Shown here: piece after piece, positions 25,177-33,511 of the stretch
Layout of the letters: every line of letters begins with the position of its first letter
How positions within the stretch are numbered: the first letter of the stretch is position 1
Made by a program: the position numbers and the translations under genes
The notes under the pieces: generated by a model
Seen by the model: only the letters and a program-made list of their open reading frames with translations
What the model was told of the DNA's origin: nothing
Database searches by the model: none
DNA from: an uncultured Muribaculaceae bacterium
GTDB taxonomy: Bacteria; Bacteroidota; Bacteroidia; Bacteroidales; Muribaculaceae
Direction: 5' to 3'
Assembly (NCBI GenBank): GCA_910579185.1
Contig: CAJTTG010000008.1
Span: 1 to 64,000 of the forward strand
Length of the DNA stretch: 64,000 nucleotides

Positions 25177-25730
25177 GGCTGCGGATCGGTTTCAGGAACT
25201 ACGAATATCGAGAAGTTGACGCTGCCGTAAACGCGGTGACTGTGGAATCCGGGCAGGGAGCTGTAGTCACGCGTCCGGGAATGTTCAAGGATGAACAGAC
25301 CGCCGGGACGCAGCACTCCGCTGTTGAGCACCGCCGGAGCGACCTCATCGAAACGGGGCATGTCGTAGGGAGGATCGGCGAATACGAAATCGAAGCTGCC
25401 CGGGCGTGCGGTGGAGAGGCATTTGAACACGTCGCCACGGATCAGCCGCAGATTGTCGATGCCGAGCGTGGCCGCTGTCTTTTCGATGAACCGGTACTGC
25501 GTGGAGGCTTTCTCCACGGCTGTCACCGAGGCGGCCTCCCGTGACAGCAGCTCAAGGGTGATGGCACCCGTTCCTGCAAAGAGGTCGAGAGCGTCGATGC
25601 CTTCGATGTCGATCATATTCTCGATGACATTGAAGATGTTCTCACGAGCGAAATCCGTTGTCGGACGGGCTGTGATATTGGTCGGCACGTCGAAACGCCG
25701 GCGGCCGTATTTTCCTCGTATTATTCGCAT
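25173..25730 (-). CDS. rsmD: 16S rRNA (guanine-N2)-methyltransferase RsmD
   Basis: 185 residues from the ATG at 25730; the longer open frame upstream reads through the DUF3822 gene in another frame and is not used. Start MRIIRGKYGRRRFDVP and RPTTDFARENIFNVI are family-typical. ALDLFAGTGAITLELLSR is the SAM-binding motif and FVFADPPYDMP is the catalytic DPPY. It methylates the N2 of G966 (E. coli numbering) of 16S rRNA. It overlaps DUF3822 by 10 bp upstream and the FtsB-like gene by 4 bp downstream. Confidence 0.94.
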   Translation of the reverse strand: MRIIRGKYGRRRFDVPTNITARPTTDFARENIFNVIENMIDIEGIDALDLFAGTGAITLELLSREAASVTAVEKASTQYRFIEKTAATLGIDNLRLIRGDVFKCLSTARPGSFDFVFADPPYDMPRFDEVAPAVLNSGVLRPGGLFILEHSRTRDYSSLPGFHSHRVYGSVNFSIFVVPETDPQP

Positions 25731-26566
25731 AGCGGTCGGATTGTTAATGCCAGTGGTGCCAGCAGGGTTGATTTTGTCGCCCGATAGCGCAGAGTGGGAA
25801 ACGGGATCGGGGCTACGGACGGCAGATAGCGGCTCAGTATCTCCTGAAGTTCCGACGGGGCATCGGCAGTCGACGTACGGACATAAACAGGAGTAGCGGT
25901 CAGATCGAGACCAAGCTGCTGCATGGATGCCAGAATATAGTAGGCCGCGTCGATCTCCTTTTCGAAGCGGAAAGAATTGGCCATCAGCAATTGTTTGCCA
26001 CGGAGAGCGATGAGTGTCAACGTGTTGCCACACACCGGGGCATATACAGCCGTCGATACCGGGGCATCGGGTCGTCCGGCGAAATAACGGCAAAGGGCGG
26101 CTGTCGAGCTGTCGAACGTGGCGTTGTAGAACGTTCTTGACAGAAAAGCCCGGATATCAGCGTCCTGCACAATAGCTATCCGTGCATTGTCGGTTCCGGT
26201 GGGATAAAGCTCAATGTCGTCGGCAGAGAGTTCGCCTGGAGCATCGCTCACGGTCATATCATCGTAGATCATAGCCGCCGCAGCCGCATCGGCTTCTTCC
26301 GGGACCGTAATAGCCGGCACATTGTCGATGATGCAGTCCACCTTCTTGAAATCACTAAGCAGCAAAGGGTTGTCGTAGATTATATCCTCTATGCACCGGA
26401 GCTGGTTACCGGTGGCGGCGTCGAAGGGGAATGTGCGCCACACCATTTCCTCCCTTGCAAGCGGCGGATAAAGCCCCACGTCGATATGATCCGACGCTAT
26501 GTTGAGCGCCAGTTTCCATAGCTCCGGCTGGGGTATGGCATCTTTGTCGAGAATGGTTGAGTTCAT
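25721..26566 (-). CDS. DUF3822-type protein
   Basis: 281 residues from the ATG at 26566 (MNSTILDKDA). The longer frame to 26722 would start upstream of the TATCTTTG box at 26590-26597 and run back over the rnz promoter, so it is rejected. No signal peptide. The body has an actin-like/RNase H-like feel (VYAPVCGNTLTLIALRGKQLLMANSFRFEKEIDAAYYIL, split over two strands), and family members in Bacteroidota sit next to rsmD as here. Function unknown; the name is from recollection of gene context and should be checked. Confidence 0.7.
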   Translation of the reverse strand: MNSTILDKDAIPQPELWKLALNIASDHIDVGLYPPLAREEMVWRTFPFDAATGNQLRCIEDIIYDNPLLLSDFKKVDCIIDNVPAITVPEEADAAAAAMIYDDMTVSDAPGELSADDIELYPTGTDNARIAIVQDADIRAFLSRTFYNATFDSSTAALCRYFAGRPDAPVSTAVYAPVCGNTLTLIALRGKQLLMANSFRFEKEIDAAYYILASMQQLGLDLTATPVYVRTSTADAPSELQEILSRYLPSVAPIPFPTLRYRATKSTLLAPLALTIRPLCE

Positions 26567-26589
26567 GCTGTTATTGTCGATTTCCACCG

Positions 26590-26597
26590 CAAAGATA
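26590..26597 (-). promoter_or_regulatory. -7 box (TATCTTTG) of the DUF3822-rsmD operon
   Basis: Minus-strand TAnnTTTG match, 24 bp upstream of the ATG at 26566. It is only 22 bp from the divergent rnz box. Confidence 0.55.
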
Positions 26598-26619
26598 ACG
26601 AAAATATGACGGAATTTTG

Positions 26620-26627
26620 TATATTTG
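26620..26627 (+). promoter_or_regulatory. -7 box (TATATTTG) of the rnz operon
   Basis: Plus-strand TAnnTTTG match, 22 bp before the rnz ATG. The open frame that starts at 26617 would begin inside this box, so the start at 26650 is preferred. Confidence 0.6.
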
Positions 26628-26649
26628 TCTTTCCAAACACACTCCGACG

Positions 26650-27561
26650 ATGAACAGATTTGAAATAAATATCCTTGGATGCGGTTCGGCGACACCATCG
26701 CCGCGCCATAATCCATCGGCACAGATTGTGAACTTCCGCGACAATCTGTTTATGATCGATTGCGGCGAAGGCGCGCAGAAGATGATCCGGCGCATGGGGC
26801 TTAACTTCCAGCGGATCAACCATATTTTCATATCCCACATGCATGGCGACCACTGCCTCGGGCTGCCCGGGCTGCTGTCAACGCTCTCGCTCCACGAGCG
26901 CACGGGGCGCGTCACCATACATCTGCCGGAGGAGGGTGTCGACATCATGAAACGTATCATGGCTTTTTTCTGCCGCGAGTCGACTTTCGAGATCGTGTTC
27001 GAGCCGGTCGGAGGTGACGGAGGTAGAGTATTTGAATCTGACTCACTGACCATTGACGCTTTTCCACTTTATCACAGAGTGCCCTGCTACGGATATATTT
27101 TCCGTGAAAAGCCGGGGCTGAGGCACCTCAAGGGGGACATGGCGCGGTTTCATGAGGTACCGGTATCAAAAATAGCCGCAATAAAGGCCGGCGAAGACTT
27201 CATCAAGCCCACCGGCGAGGTGATTCCCAACGCGATGCTGACCACGGACCCGGATCCGGCAAGGAGCTATGCCTATTGCTCGGACACGGTGATGGACAAG
27301 CGTGTGGCCGAGGCGGTGCGTGGTGTGGAACTGCTATATCATGAGGCCACCTACGATTCCTCCCTTGGCGACAAAGCCAGAGAGCGTGGCCACTCTACGG
27401 CTGCCGATGCTGCCGAAATAGCACGCATGGCCGGAGCCAAGGCTCTGCTGATAGGCCATTACTCCAAAAGATATTCATCCGTGGAACTTCTTTTGAGAGA
27501 AGCACGCGAGGTTTTTGAAAACACGTCGGCCGCCGACGAAGGAATGAAAATTGTACTATGA
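26650..27561 (+). CDS. rnz: Ribonuclease Z (tRNA 3' processing)
   Basis: 303 residues from the ATG at 26650. A metallo-beta-lactamase-fold endonuclease that removes 3' trailers from tRNA precursors, needed here because both tRNAs in the window lack an encoded CCA. Motifs: LGCGSATPSPRHNPSAQIV, the zinc motif HMHGDHCLGLPGLL (about 62-75), YAYCSDTVMD, YHEATYDSSL, RGHSTAADAAEIA and LLIGHYSKRYS. It heads a plus-strand operon; the tadA start overlaps its stop by 4 bp (ATGA). Confidence 0.96.
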   Translation: MNRFEINILGCGSATPSPRHNPSAQIVNFRDNLFMIDCGEGAQKMIRRMGLNFQRINHIFISHMHGDHCLGLPGLLSTLSLHERTGRVTIHLPEEGVDIMKRIMAFFCRESTFEIVFEPVGGDGGRVFESDSLTIDAFPLYHRVPCYGYIFREKPGLRHLKGDMARFHEVPVSKIAAIKAGEDFIKPTGEVIPNAMLTTDPDPARSYAYCSDTVMDKRVAEAVRGVELLYHEATYDSSLGDKARERGHSTAADAAEIARMAGAKALLIGHYSKRYSSVELLLREAREVFENTSAADEGMKIVL

Positions 27562-28028
27562 GCGTAGATACCGTTGATGCAGCACGCGACGAGATGTTCA
27601 TGCGCATGGCTCTCGACGAAGCCCGTCGGGCCGCTGAGCGCGGAGAAGTGCCGGTTGGTGCCGTGATCGTAGCCGGAGGCCGGGTCATAGGCCGTGGACA
27701 CAATCTGACCGAGTCGCTTGCCGATGTGACGGCTCATGCCGAGATGCAGGCGATCACGGCTGCCGCGCAGACCGTAGGCGGAAAATATCTGCCGGACTGC
27801 ACGCTCTATGTCACCGTAGAGCCGTGTCTGATGTGTGGCGGAGCCATAGGATGGAGCCAGATAGGCCGCATTGTCTATGGCGCTGCCGACGAAAAACGTG
27901 GCTGCTCGGTTTATACTGACCGCGCCTATCATCCTCGTGCCACGGTCACTCCGGGAGTGCTTGCCGACGAATGCTCAGCCCTGATGAAAGATTTTTTTGC
28001 CGCCAAGCGCAAGACGAAAGGAAAATAA
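27558..28028 (+). CDS. tadA: tRNA adenosine(34) deaminase
   Basis: 156 residues, zinc deaminase that turns wobble A34 into inosine in tRNA-Arg(ACG). HAEMQAI (about 56-62) supplies the zinc His and catalytic Glu; EPCLMCGGAI (about 88-97) supplies the two zinc Cys. FMRMALDEARRAAERGEVPVG is the usual N-terminal helix. It overlaps rnz by 4 bp. A nucleoside deaminase of another specificity is possible but the length and motifs favour TadA. Confidence 0.9.
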   Translation: MSVDTVDAARDEMFMRMALDEARRAAERGEVPVGAVIVAGGRVIGRGHNLTESLADVTAHAEMQAITAAAQTVGGKYLPDCTLYVTVEPCLMCGGAIGWSQIGRIVYGAADEKRGCSVYTDRAYHPRATVTPGVLADECSALMKDFFAAKRKTKGK

Positions 28029-28032
28029 TGAC

Positions 28033-28040
28033 TACATTTG
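28033..28040 (+). promoter_or_regulatory. Internal -7 box (TACATTTG)
   Basis: TAnnTTTG match between tadA and the ferredoxin gene. It supports the ATG at 28077, because the alternative TTG at 28038 overlaps the box. Confidence 0.4.
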
Positions 28041-28076
28041 AAATCCGATAGAAACCGACACATCCTTCCCGGAACA

Positions 28077-29024
28077 ATGAACAAGACATTGAAGATATTG
28101 CGCGTCATAGTCTCCCTGGTGGTATTCATGCTGCTTGGAGCAGGACTGTCATGCTTTGTGTGGTTCATTCCGGAAGTGGATAATTTTTTGGGCGACATCC
28201 AGCTCGGATCGGCCATTGCCGGGATGTCGCTGGGAGTGTTTGCATTCTGGATGCTGGTCACTCTGGTATTTGGCCGGATCTATTGTTCCACGATCTGCCC
28301 GATGGGCACACTGATGGATGTCTCGGCCCGATGCGCACGGCTGACACACCGCGGCCGTCAGAGAGTCTACCGTCATGAGGCGCCGTCGCCTATGGTCAGA
28401 TACGGCTTTCTTGCCGTGGCCTTGCTATCCATTCTCGCCGGTTTCGTGCTGATTCCCTCGGTGCTGGATCCCTATGCCGCTTTCTGCCGCATCTGCGCAG
28501 GATTCTTCAACCCCATGCTGAAATTCTTTATCCGCGAGCTCGGGGAGGCTGGGGTCTACAACCACTACACCGCACTTGCCATCACCACATCTGTGGCGGC
28601 CTCTATCATAGCCACATTCCTATTTGCAGTCATAGTCACCGTGGCCATGATCACCGGACGCTCCATCTGCAACACGGTATGTCCCGTCGGGACTATACTC
28701 GGTACGGTTAGCCGTTTCTCAATTTTCCAGTTCGATATTGACACGGATCTCTGCACCAATTGCCGCCGGTGTGAATACGTGTGCAAAGGCCACTGCATCA
28801 ACTTGCAGGATCATGTCGTGGACGGATCGCGGTGTGTGGTCTGCTTCGACTGCGTAAATGCCTGCCGCGATAAAGCCATACGCTACACCACCGACAGAAA
28901 ACGGCTATCCGCTCCGTTGATGCAGAAAGTGAAAGGGCGTGTGAGCCAGCCACAGACTTCGCTGGAATCTACAGAAGCACCGGTGGCAAACCATTCCATA
29001 GAAAAAACCAACCCACAGAAATGA
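28077..29024 (+). CDS. Membrane polyferredoxin (NapH/NosR-type 4Fe-4S protein)
   Basis: 315 residues from the ATG at 28077. About four or five membrane helices enclose two CxxxCP motifs (YCSTICPMGTLMDV and SICNTVCPVGTILG), as in NapH, NosR and CcoG. A C-terminal ferredoxin domain holds two 4Fe-4S clusters: CTNCRRCEYVCKGHC and CVVCFDCVNACRDKA. It should pass electrons across or along the membrane; the partner is not visible here. The Bacteroidota lineage often carries it without nap or nos genes, and neither set is in the window. The stop overlaps the thyA start by 4 bp. Confidence 0.87.
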   Translation: MNKTLKILRVIVSLVVFMLLGAGLSCFVWFIPEVDNFLGDIQLGSAIAGMSLGVFAFWMLVTLVFGRIYCSTICPMGTLMDVSARCARLTHRGRQRVYRHEAPSPMVRYGFLAVALLSILAGFVLIPSVLDPYAAFCRICAGFFNPMLKFFIRELGEAGVYNHYTALAITTSVAASIIATFLFAVIVTVAMITGRSICNTVCPVGTILGTVSRFSIFQFDIDTDLCTNCRRCEYVCKGHCINLQDHVVDGSRCVVCFDCVNACRDKAIRYTTDRKRLSAPLMQKVKGRVSQPQTSLESTEAPVANHSIEKTNPQK

Positions 29025-29815
29025 AACAATATCTCGATCTGCTCCGCCACATCAAGGAGCACGGCACTGACAAGAGCGACCGCACCGGAACAGGCACACG
29101 CAGCGTTTTCGGCTATCAGATGCGCTTCGATCTGGCCGACGGATTCCCACTGCTGACCACCAAGAAACTCCATCTTAAATCAATAATCCACGAACTGCTG
29201 TGGTTCCTGAAAGGCGACACGAACGTGAAATACCTGCAGGACAACGGCGTGAGGATCTGGAACGAATGGGCCGACGAGAACGGCGACCTCGGCCATGTCT
29301 ACGGTTATCAGTGGCGTTCGTGGCCGGCCTACGATGGCAGTTCGATTGACCAGATCAGGAACGCCGTTGAGACAATCAAGAATAATCCCGACTCCCGGCG
29401 CATCATTGTCAGCGCATGGAACGTGGCCGACATCGACCACATGAATCTCCCTCCATGCCACGCGCTGTTTCAGTTCTATGTGGCCGATGGCCGTCTGAGC
29501 CTGCAACTCTATCAGCGTTCGGCCGACTGCTTCCTCGGCGTGCCGTTCAACATCGCGTCCTATGCCCTGTTGCTGATGATGATGGCTCAGGTGACCGGTC
29601 TGAAACCCGGCGAATTTGTCCACACTCTCGGCGACGCGCATATCTACACCAACCATTTCGAGCAGGTAGACCTTCAGCTCGGGCGAGAACCGCGAAAACT
29701 GCCACGGATGGTGATCAACCCTGATGTGAAGGATATCTTCGACTTCAAATACGAGGATTTCAGACTTGAGGACTACGATCCTCTGCCCCACATAGCCGGA
29801 AAAGTGTCGGTATGA
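29021..29815 (+). CDS. thyA: Thymidylate synthase
   Basis: 264 residues, the normal length. Methylates dUMP to dTMP using methylene-tetrahydrofolate, giving dihydrofolate. Motifs: KSDRTGTGTRSVFGYQMRFD near the N-terminus, RRIIVSAWNVADID, LPPCHALFQFYV with the catalytic Cys, and QRSADCFLGVPFNIASYALL for dUMP binding. The next gene is dihydrofolate reductase, overlapping by 4 bp, which regenerates the folate that this enzyme oxidises. Confidence 0.98.
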   Translation: MKQYLDLLRHIKEHGTDKSDRTGTGTRSVFGYQMRFDLADGFPLLTTKKLHLKSIIHELLWFLKGDTNVKYLQDNGVRIWNEWADENGDLGHVYGYQWRSWPAYDGSSIDQIRNAVETIKNNPDSRRIIVSAWNVADIDHMNLPPCHALFQFYVADGRLSLQLYQRSADCFLGVPFNIASYALLLMMMAQVTGLKPGEFVHTLGDAHIYTNHFEQVDLQLGREPRKLPRMVINPDVKDIFDFKYEDFRLEDYDPLPHIAGKVSV

Positions 29816-30309
29816 GCAGCGAGGTGAGCATAATAGCCATCGTGGCACGCAACGGTGCCATTGGCCGTGGCGGCGACCAGCCGTTCCACATCCGCGAGGA
29901 TTTCCAGCGGTTCAAGGCTCTGACAATGGGTCGGCCTATCGTGATGGGACGCCGCACATTCGAAGCTCTTCCCAAAGGCGCGTTGCCCGGCCGTAGAAAT
30001 ATTATTGTTACCCGTAACGCCTCTTGGACAGCCGAAGGAGTTGAGACCGCCCAAACTCTGGAAGATGCCATAGCCCTTGGGGCCTCCGCATCCGACGAGG
30101 TTATGATAATCGGTGGAGGCGAGATCTACCGGCAGGCATTGCCGCTGGCCACGCAGCTCTACCTGACGGAAGTAGACGCCGACGTCGCGGATGCCGACAC
30201 ATTCTTCCCATCCTTCGACAGGGATACCTGGCAGATCATCGAGGAATCCACCCGGCAGACCGATCCACGTTCCGGCGCCACCTACCGCTTTGTAACCTAC
30301 CGACGCTGA
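29812..30309 (+). CDS. folA: Dihydrofolate reductase
   Basis: 165 residues. Reduces dihydrofolate to tetrahydrofolate with NADPH. Visible are IIAIVARNGAIGRGGDQPFH (substrate loop, with Phe in place of the common Trp), the catalytic acidic residue in HIREDFQRF, VMGRRTFEALP, RRNIIVTRN and VMIIGGGEIYRQAL (NADPH loop). Last gene of the rnz-folA operon. It converges on rubrerythrin, with 97 bp between them. Confidence 0.95.
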   Translation: MSSEVSIIAIVARNGAIGRGGDQPFHIREDFQRFKALTMGRPIVMGRRTFEALPKGALPGRRNIIVTRNASWTAEGVETAQTLEDAIALGASASDEVMIIGGGEIYRQALPLATQLYLTEVDADVADADTFFPSFDRDTWQIIEESTRQTDPRSGATYRFVTYRR

Positions 30310-30406
30310 CACCCAGCACTGACAGATAGGTTGACGGCGCACCGGCTCCTTGGGATGATGGAGCAGGCACGCCGCCGTTGAGAGATATGAGACGTTAAGG
30401 GGATGT

Positions 30407-30991
30407 TTATTCGTCTTCTTCGTCGAGAGCACGATAGTGCTGATAGGGATGGTCGCAAGCCGGACATACTTTCGGTGGCTCTGTGCCGACATATTCGTAG
30501 CCGCACACCAGACACTGCCATGTGACGGGTTTCTCGCGTTTCCAGACCGTACCCTCCTTGACCTGCTTGAGATAGCGTTCGAAGCGGCGACGGTGGTGAT
30601 CCTCGATCTCGGCGATAGCACGGAAATGCTCGGCAATTTCGGTGAATCCCTCTTCATCGGCCACTTTCGCGGCATTGGTATAGAGTTCGACACCTTCCAC
30701 GAGTTCTTCATGTGCGGCAGTCTCAAGGTTGGAGGCCGTATCGCCAATAACTCCGGCATCAACATCGACAGGCACATTCAGATTGCCACCCTCAAGGAAT
30801 TTGAAGAACACTTTTCCGTGGCGCATCTCATTGGCCGCTGTCTCAGTAAAGATACGTTCGATAGGGAAATACCCCTCCTTGTTTGCCTGAGAGGCATAGA
30901 ATGTGTAACGAGTATAGGCCGCCGACTCAGCCATGTAGGCGATCACGAGATTTCTTTCAGTCTTGGTGCCTTTGATACTTTTCTTAGTCAT
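30407..30991 (-). CDS. rbr: Rubrerythrin
   Basis: 194 residues. Cytoplasmic peroxide reductase of anaerobes. The ferritin-like diiron domain has ExxR/ExxH ligand sets (NLVIAYMAESAAYTRY, then ETAANEMRHGKVFF, then EIAEHFRAIAEIEDHHRRRF). The C-terminal rubredoxin domain has CLVCGYEYVG and CPACDHPYQHY for one iron. A strictly anaerobic lifestyle with protection against oxidants is implied. No TAnnTTTG box was found just upstream; regulation is unknown. Confidence 0.96.
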   Translation of the reverse strand: MTKKSIKGTKTERNLVIAYMAESAAYTRYTFYASQANKEGYFPIERIFTETAANEMRHGKVFFKFLEGGNLNVPVDVDAGVIGDTASNLETAAHEELVEGVELYTNAAKVADEEGFTEIAEHFRAIAEIEDHHRRRFERYLKQVKEGTVWKREKPVTWQCLVCGYEYVGTEPPKVCPACDHPYQHYRALDEEDE

Positions 30992-31087
30992 AGCGATATA
31001 TGTTTTTAATAGTTCAAGATTTCATTGCTGTTCCCTATTGTAACAACACAACCACCCGTCTGGTTTTCACATTAGAAATATAATGCC

Positions 31088-31095
31088 TATCTTTG
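31088..31095 (+). promoter_or_regulatory. TonB receptor -7 box (TATCTTTG)
   Basis: TAnnTTTG match, 33 bp before the start codon. Confidence 0.6.
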
Positions 31096-31128
31096 CGGAA
31101 ATTTTAACAATCGAACATTCACAAGTCT

Positions 31129-33432
31129 ATGAGAAATAAACGATTGGCAACCCTGCTGCCAACCTTGATCATGGGACTGCTGACCGTGATGGCCCAGCAG
31201 CTCAGCGATGCCAACATTACCGGCCACGTGGTGGAGACGGGAACCGGAGAACACCTGCCGGGAATCACCATCCACATCTCAGGTACATCTCTCGGAGCCA
31301 CAACCGACGCTTCGGGTCATTACGCAATCCGCGACATTGCCCCGGGAACCTACTCCGTGGAAGCCCGTTGCATAGGCTACATATCATCAACAAAGAAACT
31401 GACCGTCAAAGCCAATCAGACCATAGAACTCAACTTCGAGATCACGCCCGACGCTCTTCAGCTCGACCAAGTAGTGGTCACCGGCAACCGCTCCGAAGTG
31501 CGACGCAGAATGAGTTCGTCGCTGGTAGCCGTGGTCGGCGCCCCCACTTTCGACCTGGTCAGTGCCAACTCCCTGGCCGACGGACTCGCCTTTCAACCCG
31601 GTGTCCGTGTGGAGAACGACTGCCAGAACTGCGGCTTCACCCAAGTCCGCATCAATGGTCTCGACGGCCATTATTCACAGATCTTGCTGAACTCCCGTCC
31701 CGTGTTCTCGGCTCTTACCGGAGTCTATGGACTTGAGCAGATCCCGGCCAATATGATAGAGCGCGTCGAGGTGATGCGCGGAGGTGGCTCCGCCCTGTTC
31801 GGATCATCGGCAATAGGCGGAACGGTCAACATCATCACCAAAGACCCCTTGAGCAACTGCGCTGAAGCATCCCACACCCTCACGTCAATAGGCATCACCG
31901 GCGCATTGGACAACAATACCACGGTCAGCGCATCGGTAGTCGGCGAAAACGACCGTATCGGTCTGTTCGTATTCGGACAGAACCGCCTGCGCGACGGCTA
32001 CGACCATGATGGCGACGGATTCACGGAGATAGCCCAGCTCAAAACGCAGACCCTCGGATTCCGCTCGTTTCTCCGAACCTCCGAGCGGTCGAAACTGACT
32101 CTTGAATACCATGGCACCCACGAATACCGCCGTGGCGGCGACAATCTCGATGATCAGCCCCACAACGCCATGGTGGCCGAGCAGACCGACCACAACATTC
32201 ATGCCGTCGACCTTCAGGCACAGTTCTGGACACCGGAACGCATCAACCGCTACACCGTCTTCGCCTCAATGCAGAACACACGGCGCAACAGCTACTATGG
32301 CAGCGAAATGGATCCCGACGCCTACGGCCGTACCCACGATCTGGTGGCCGTGGCCGGAGGACAATACATCCATTCGTTCAACCGCCTCTGGTTCATGCCG
32401 TCCGAACTCACTGCCGGGTTGGAATACAACTATAATTACCTCAACGACGTGACAATAGGCTACAACCACGACGTCACACAGCGCATCAATATCTTCAGCG
32501 GTTACCTGCAAAACGAATGGCGCGACGAACGATGGGGATTCCTGATAGGCGCACGAATCGACAAACATTCGCTGATCAACCACGCCATTGTCTCGCCTCG
32601 CGCAAACATACGCTTCAACCCAACGGAAAACATCAACCTGCGCCTGACCTACTCTACTGGCTTCCGTTCCCCACAGGCCTACGACGAGGACTTCCACGTG
32701 GCCGTTGTAGGCGGTGAGCGAGTGGTCACCATCCTCGCCCCCGGACTCAAGGAGGAAAAGAGCCGCAGCGTCAGTGCTTCTGTCGATTTCTACCATAATT
32801 TCGGCTCCGTCCAGACCAATTTCACGCTCGAAGGATTCTACACCGACCTGCGCGACGTGTTCGTGCTCCGGCAGCTCGACGAACAGGACGATGCCGGCAA
32901 TGACGTTCTGGAACGCACCAACGGCGACGGTGCAAGAGTCTGGGGAACAAGTCTGGAAGCACGCGTGGCTTTCCCCTTCAACCTCCAGATCCAGGCCGGC
33001 GTTACCCTACAGAAAAGCCGGTACAAGAGTCCTGAATACTGGAGCGACAACCCCGACGTAGCTCCGGTCAAACGCATGTTCCGCACCCCGGACACCTACG
33101 GATTCTTCACCCTCAGCTACAACCCACTGCGGCAATTGCAGATAGCCTTGTCAGGCACATACACAGGATCCATGCTCGTACAGCATCTCGAAGGCTCGGG
33201 AACACCCGTGGACCGGGCTGTGGAGACGCGCCGCTTCTTCGATGCCAACCTCAAGATAGCCTACGACTTCCGCATCTTCAACCACGCATCGCTCCAGCTC
33301 AACGCCGGACTCCAGAACATATTCAACGCCTATCAACGCGATTTCGACCAAGGCTACCTCCGCGATTCAGGCTACATCTACGGCCCCATGATGCCGCGAA
33401 GCATTTTCGCAGGAGTCAAAATCCACATCTGA
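31129..33432 (+). CDS. TonB-dependent outer-membrane receptor
   Basis: 767 residues. Signal peptide (ends near VMAQQ), a carboxypeptidase-like beta-sandwich (about 28-115: ITGHVVETGTGEHLPGITIH), a TonB box region (LDQVVVTGNR), a plug domain with VRINGLDGHYSQILLNSRPV and MIERVEVMRGGGSALFGSSA, then a 22-strand barrel ending in FAGVKIHI. The plug has a Cys-X-X-Cys (NDCQNCGFTQ), shared by a Bacteroidota group whose ligands may be metals, heme or corrinoids. No SusD partner follows, so it is not a polysaccharide-uptake pair. Substrate unknown. Confidence 0.93.
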   Translation: MRNKRLATLLPTLIMGLLTVMAQQLSDANITGHVVETGTGEHLPGITIHISGTSLGATTDASGHYAIRDIAPGTYSVEARCIGYISSTKKLTVKANQTIELNFEITPDALQLDQVVVTGNRSEVRRRMSSSLVAVVGAPTFDLVSANSLADGLAFQPGVRVENDCQNCGFTQVRINGLDGHYSQILLNSRPVFSALTGVYGLEQIPANMIERVEVMRGGGSALFGSSAIGGTVNIITKDPLSNCAEASHTLTSIGITGALDNNTTVSASVVGENDRIGLFVFGQNRLRDGYDHDGDGFTEIAQLKTQTLGFRSFLRTSERSKLTLEYHGTHEYRRGGDNLDDQPHNAMVAEQTDHNIHAVDLQAQFWTPERINRYTVFASMQNTRRNSYYGSEMDPDAYGRTHDLVAVAGGQYIHSFNRLWFMPSELTAGLEYNYNYLNDVTIGYNHDVTQRINIFSGYLQNEWRDERWGFLIGARIDKHSLINHAIVSPRANIRFNPTENINLRLTYSTGFRSPQAYDEDFHVAVVGGERVVTILAPGLKEEKSRSVSASVDFYHNFGSVQTNFTLEGFYTDLRDVFVLRQLDEQDDAGNDVLERTNGDGARVWGTSLEARVAFPFNLQIQAGVTLQKSRYKSPEYWSDNPDVAPVKRMFRTPDTYGFFTLSYNPLRQLQIALSGTYTGSMLVQHLEGSGTPVDRAVETRRFFDANLKIAYDFRIFNHASLQLNAGLQNIFNAYQRDFDQGYLRDSGYIYGPMMPRSIFAGVKIHI

Positions 33433-33458
33433 CGCTTTGCCAAACGGAAATAATGGCG

Positions 33459-33466
33459 TAACTTTG
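33459..33466 (+). promoter_or_regulatory. purD -7 box (TAACTTTG)
   Basis: TAnnTTTG match, 45 bp upstream of the ATG at 33512. It lies inside the longer open frame from 33437, so the inner ATG is preferred. Confidence 0.6.
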
Positions 33467-33511
33467 CGGAAAATAACACCAAACCAAACACTCATTCAGA
33501 CCATTTCCATC

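Noticed and set aside
25731..26093. Long N-terminal extension of rsmD
   Set aside because: It reads through the DUF3822 gene in another frame; the normal RsmD start (MRIIRGKYGRRRF) is at 25730.
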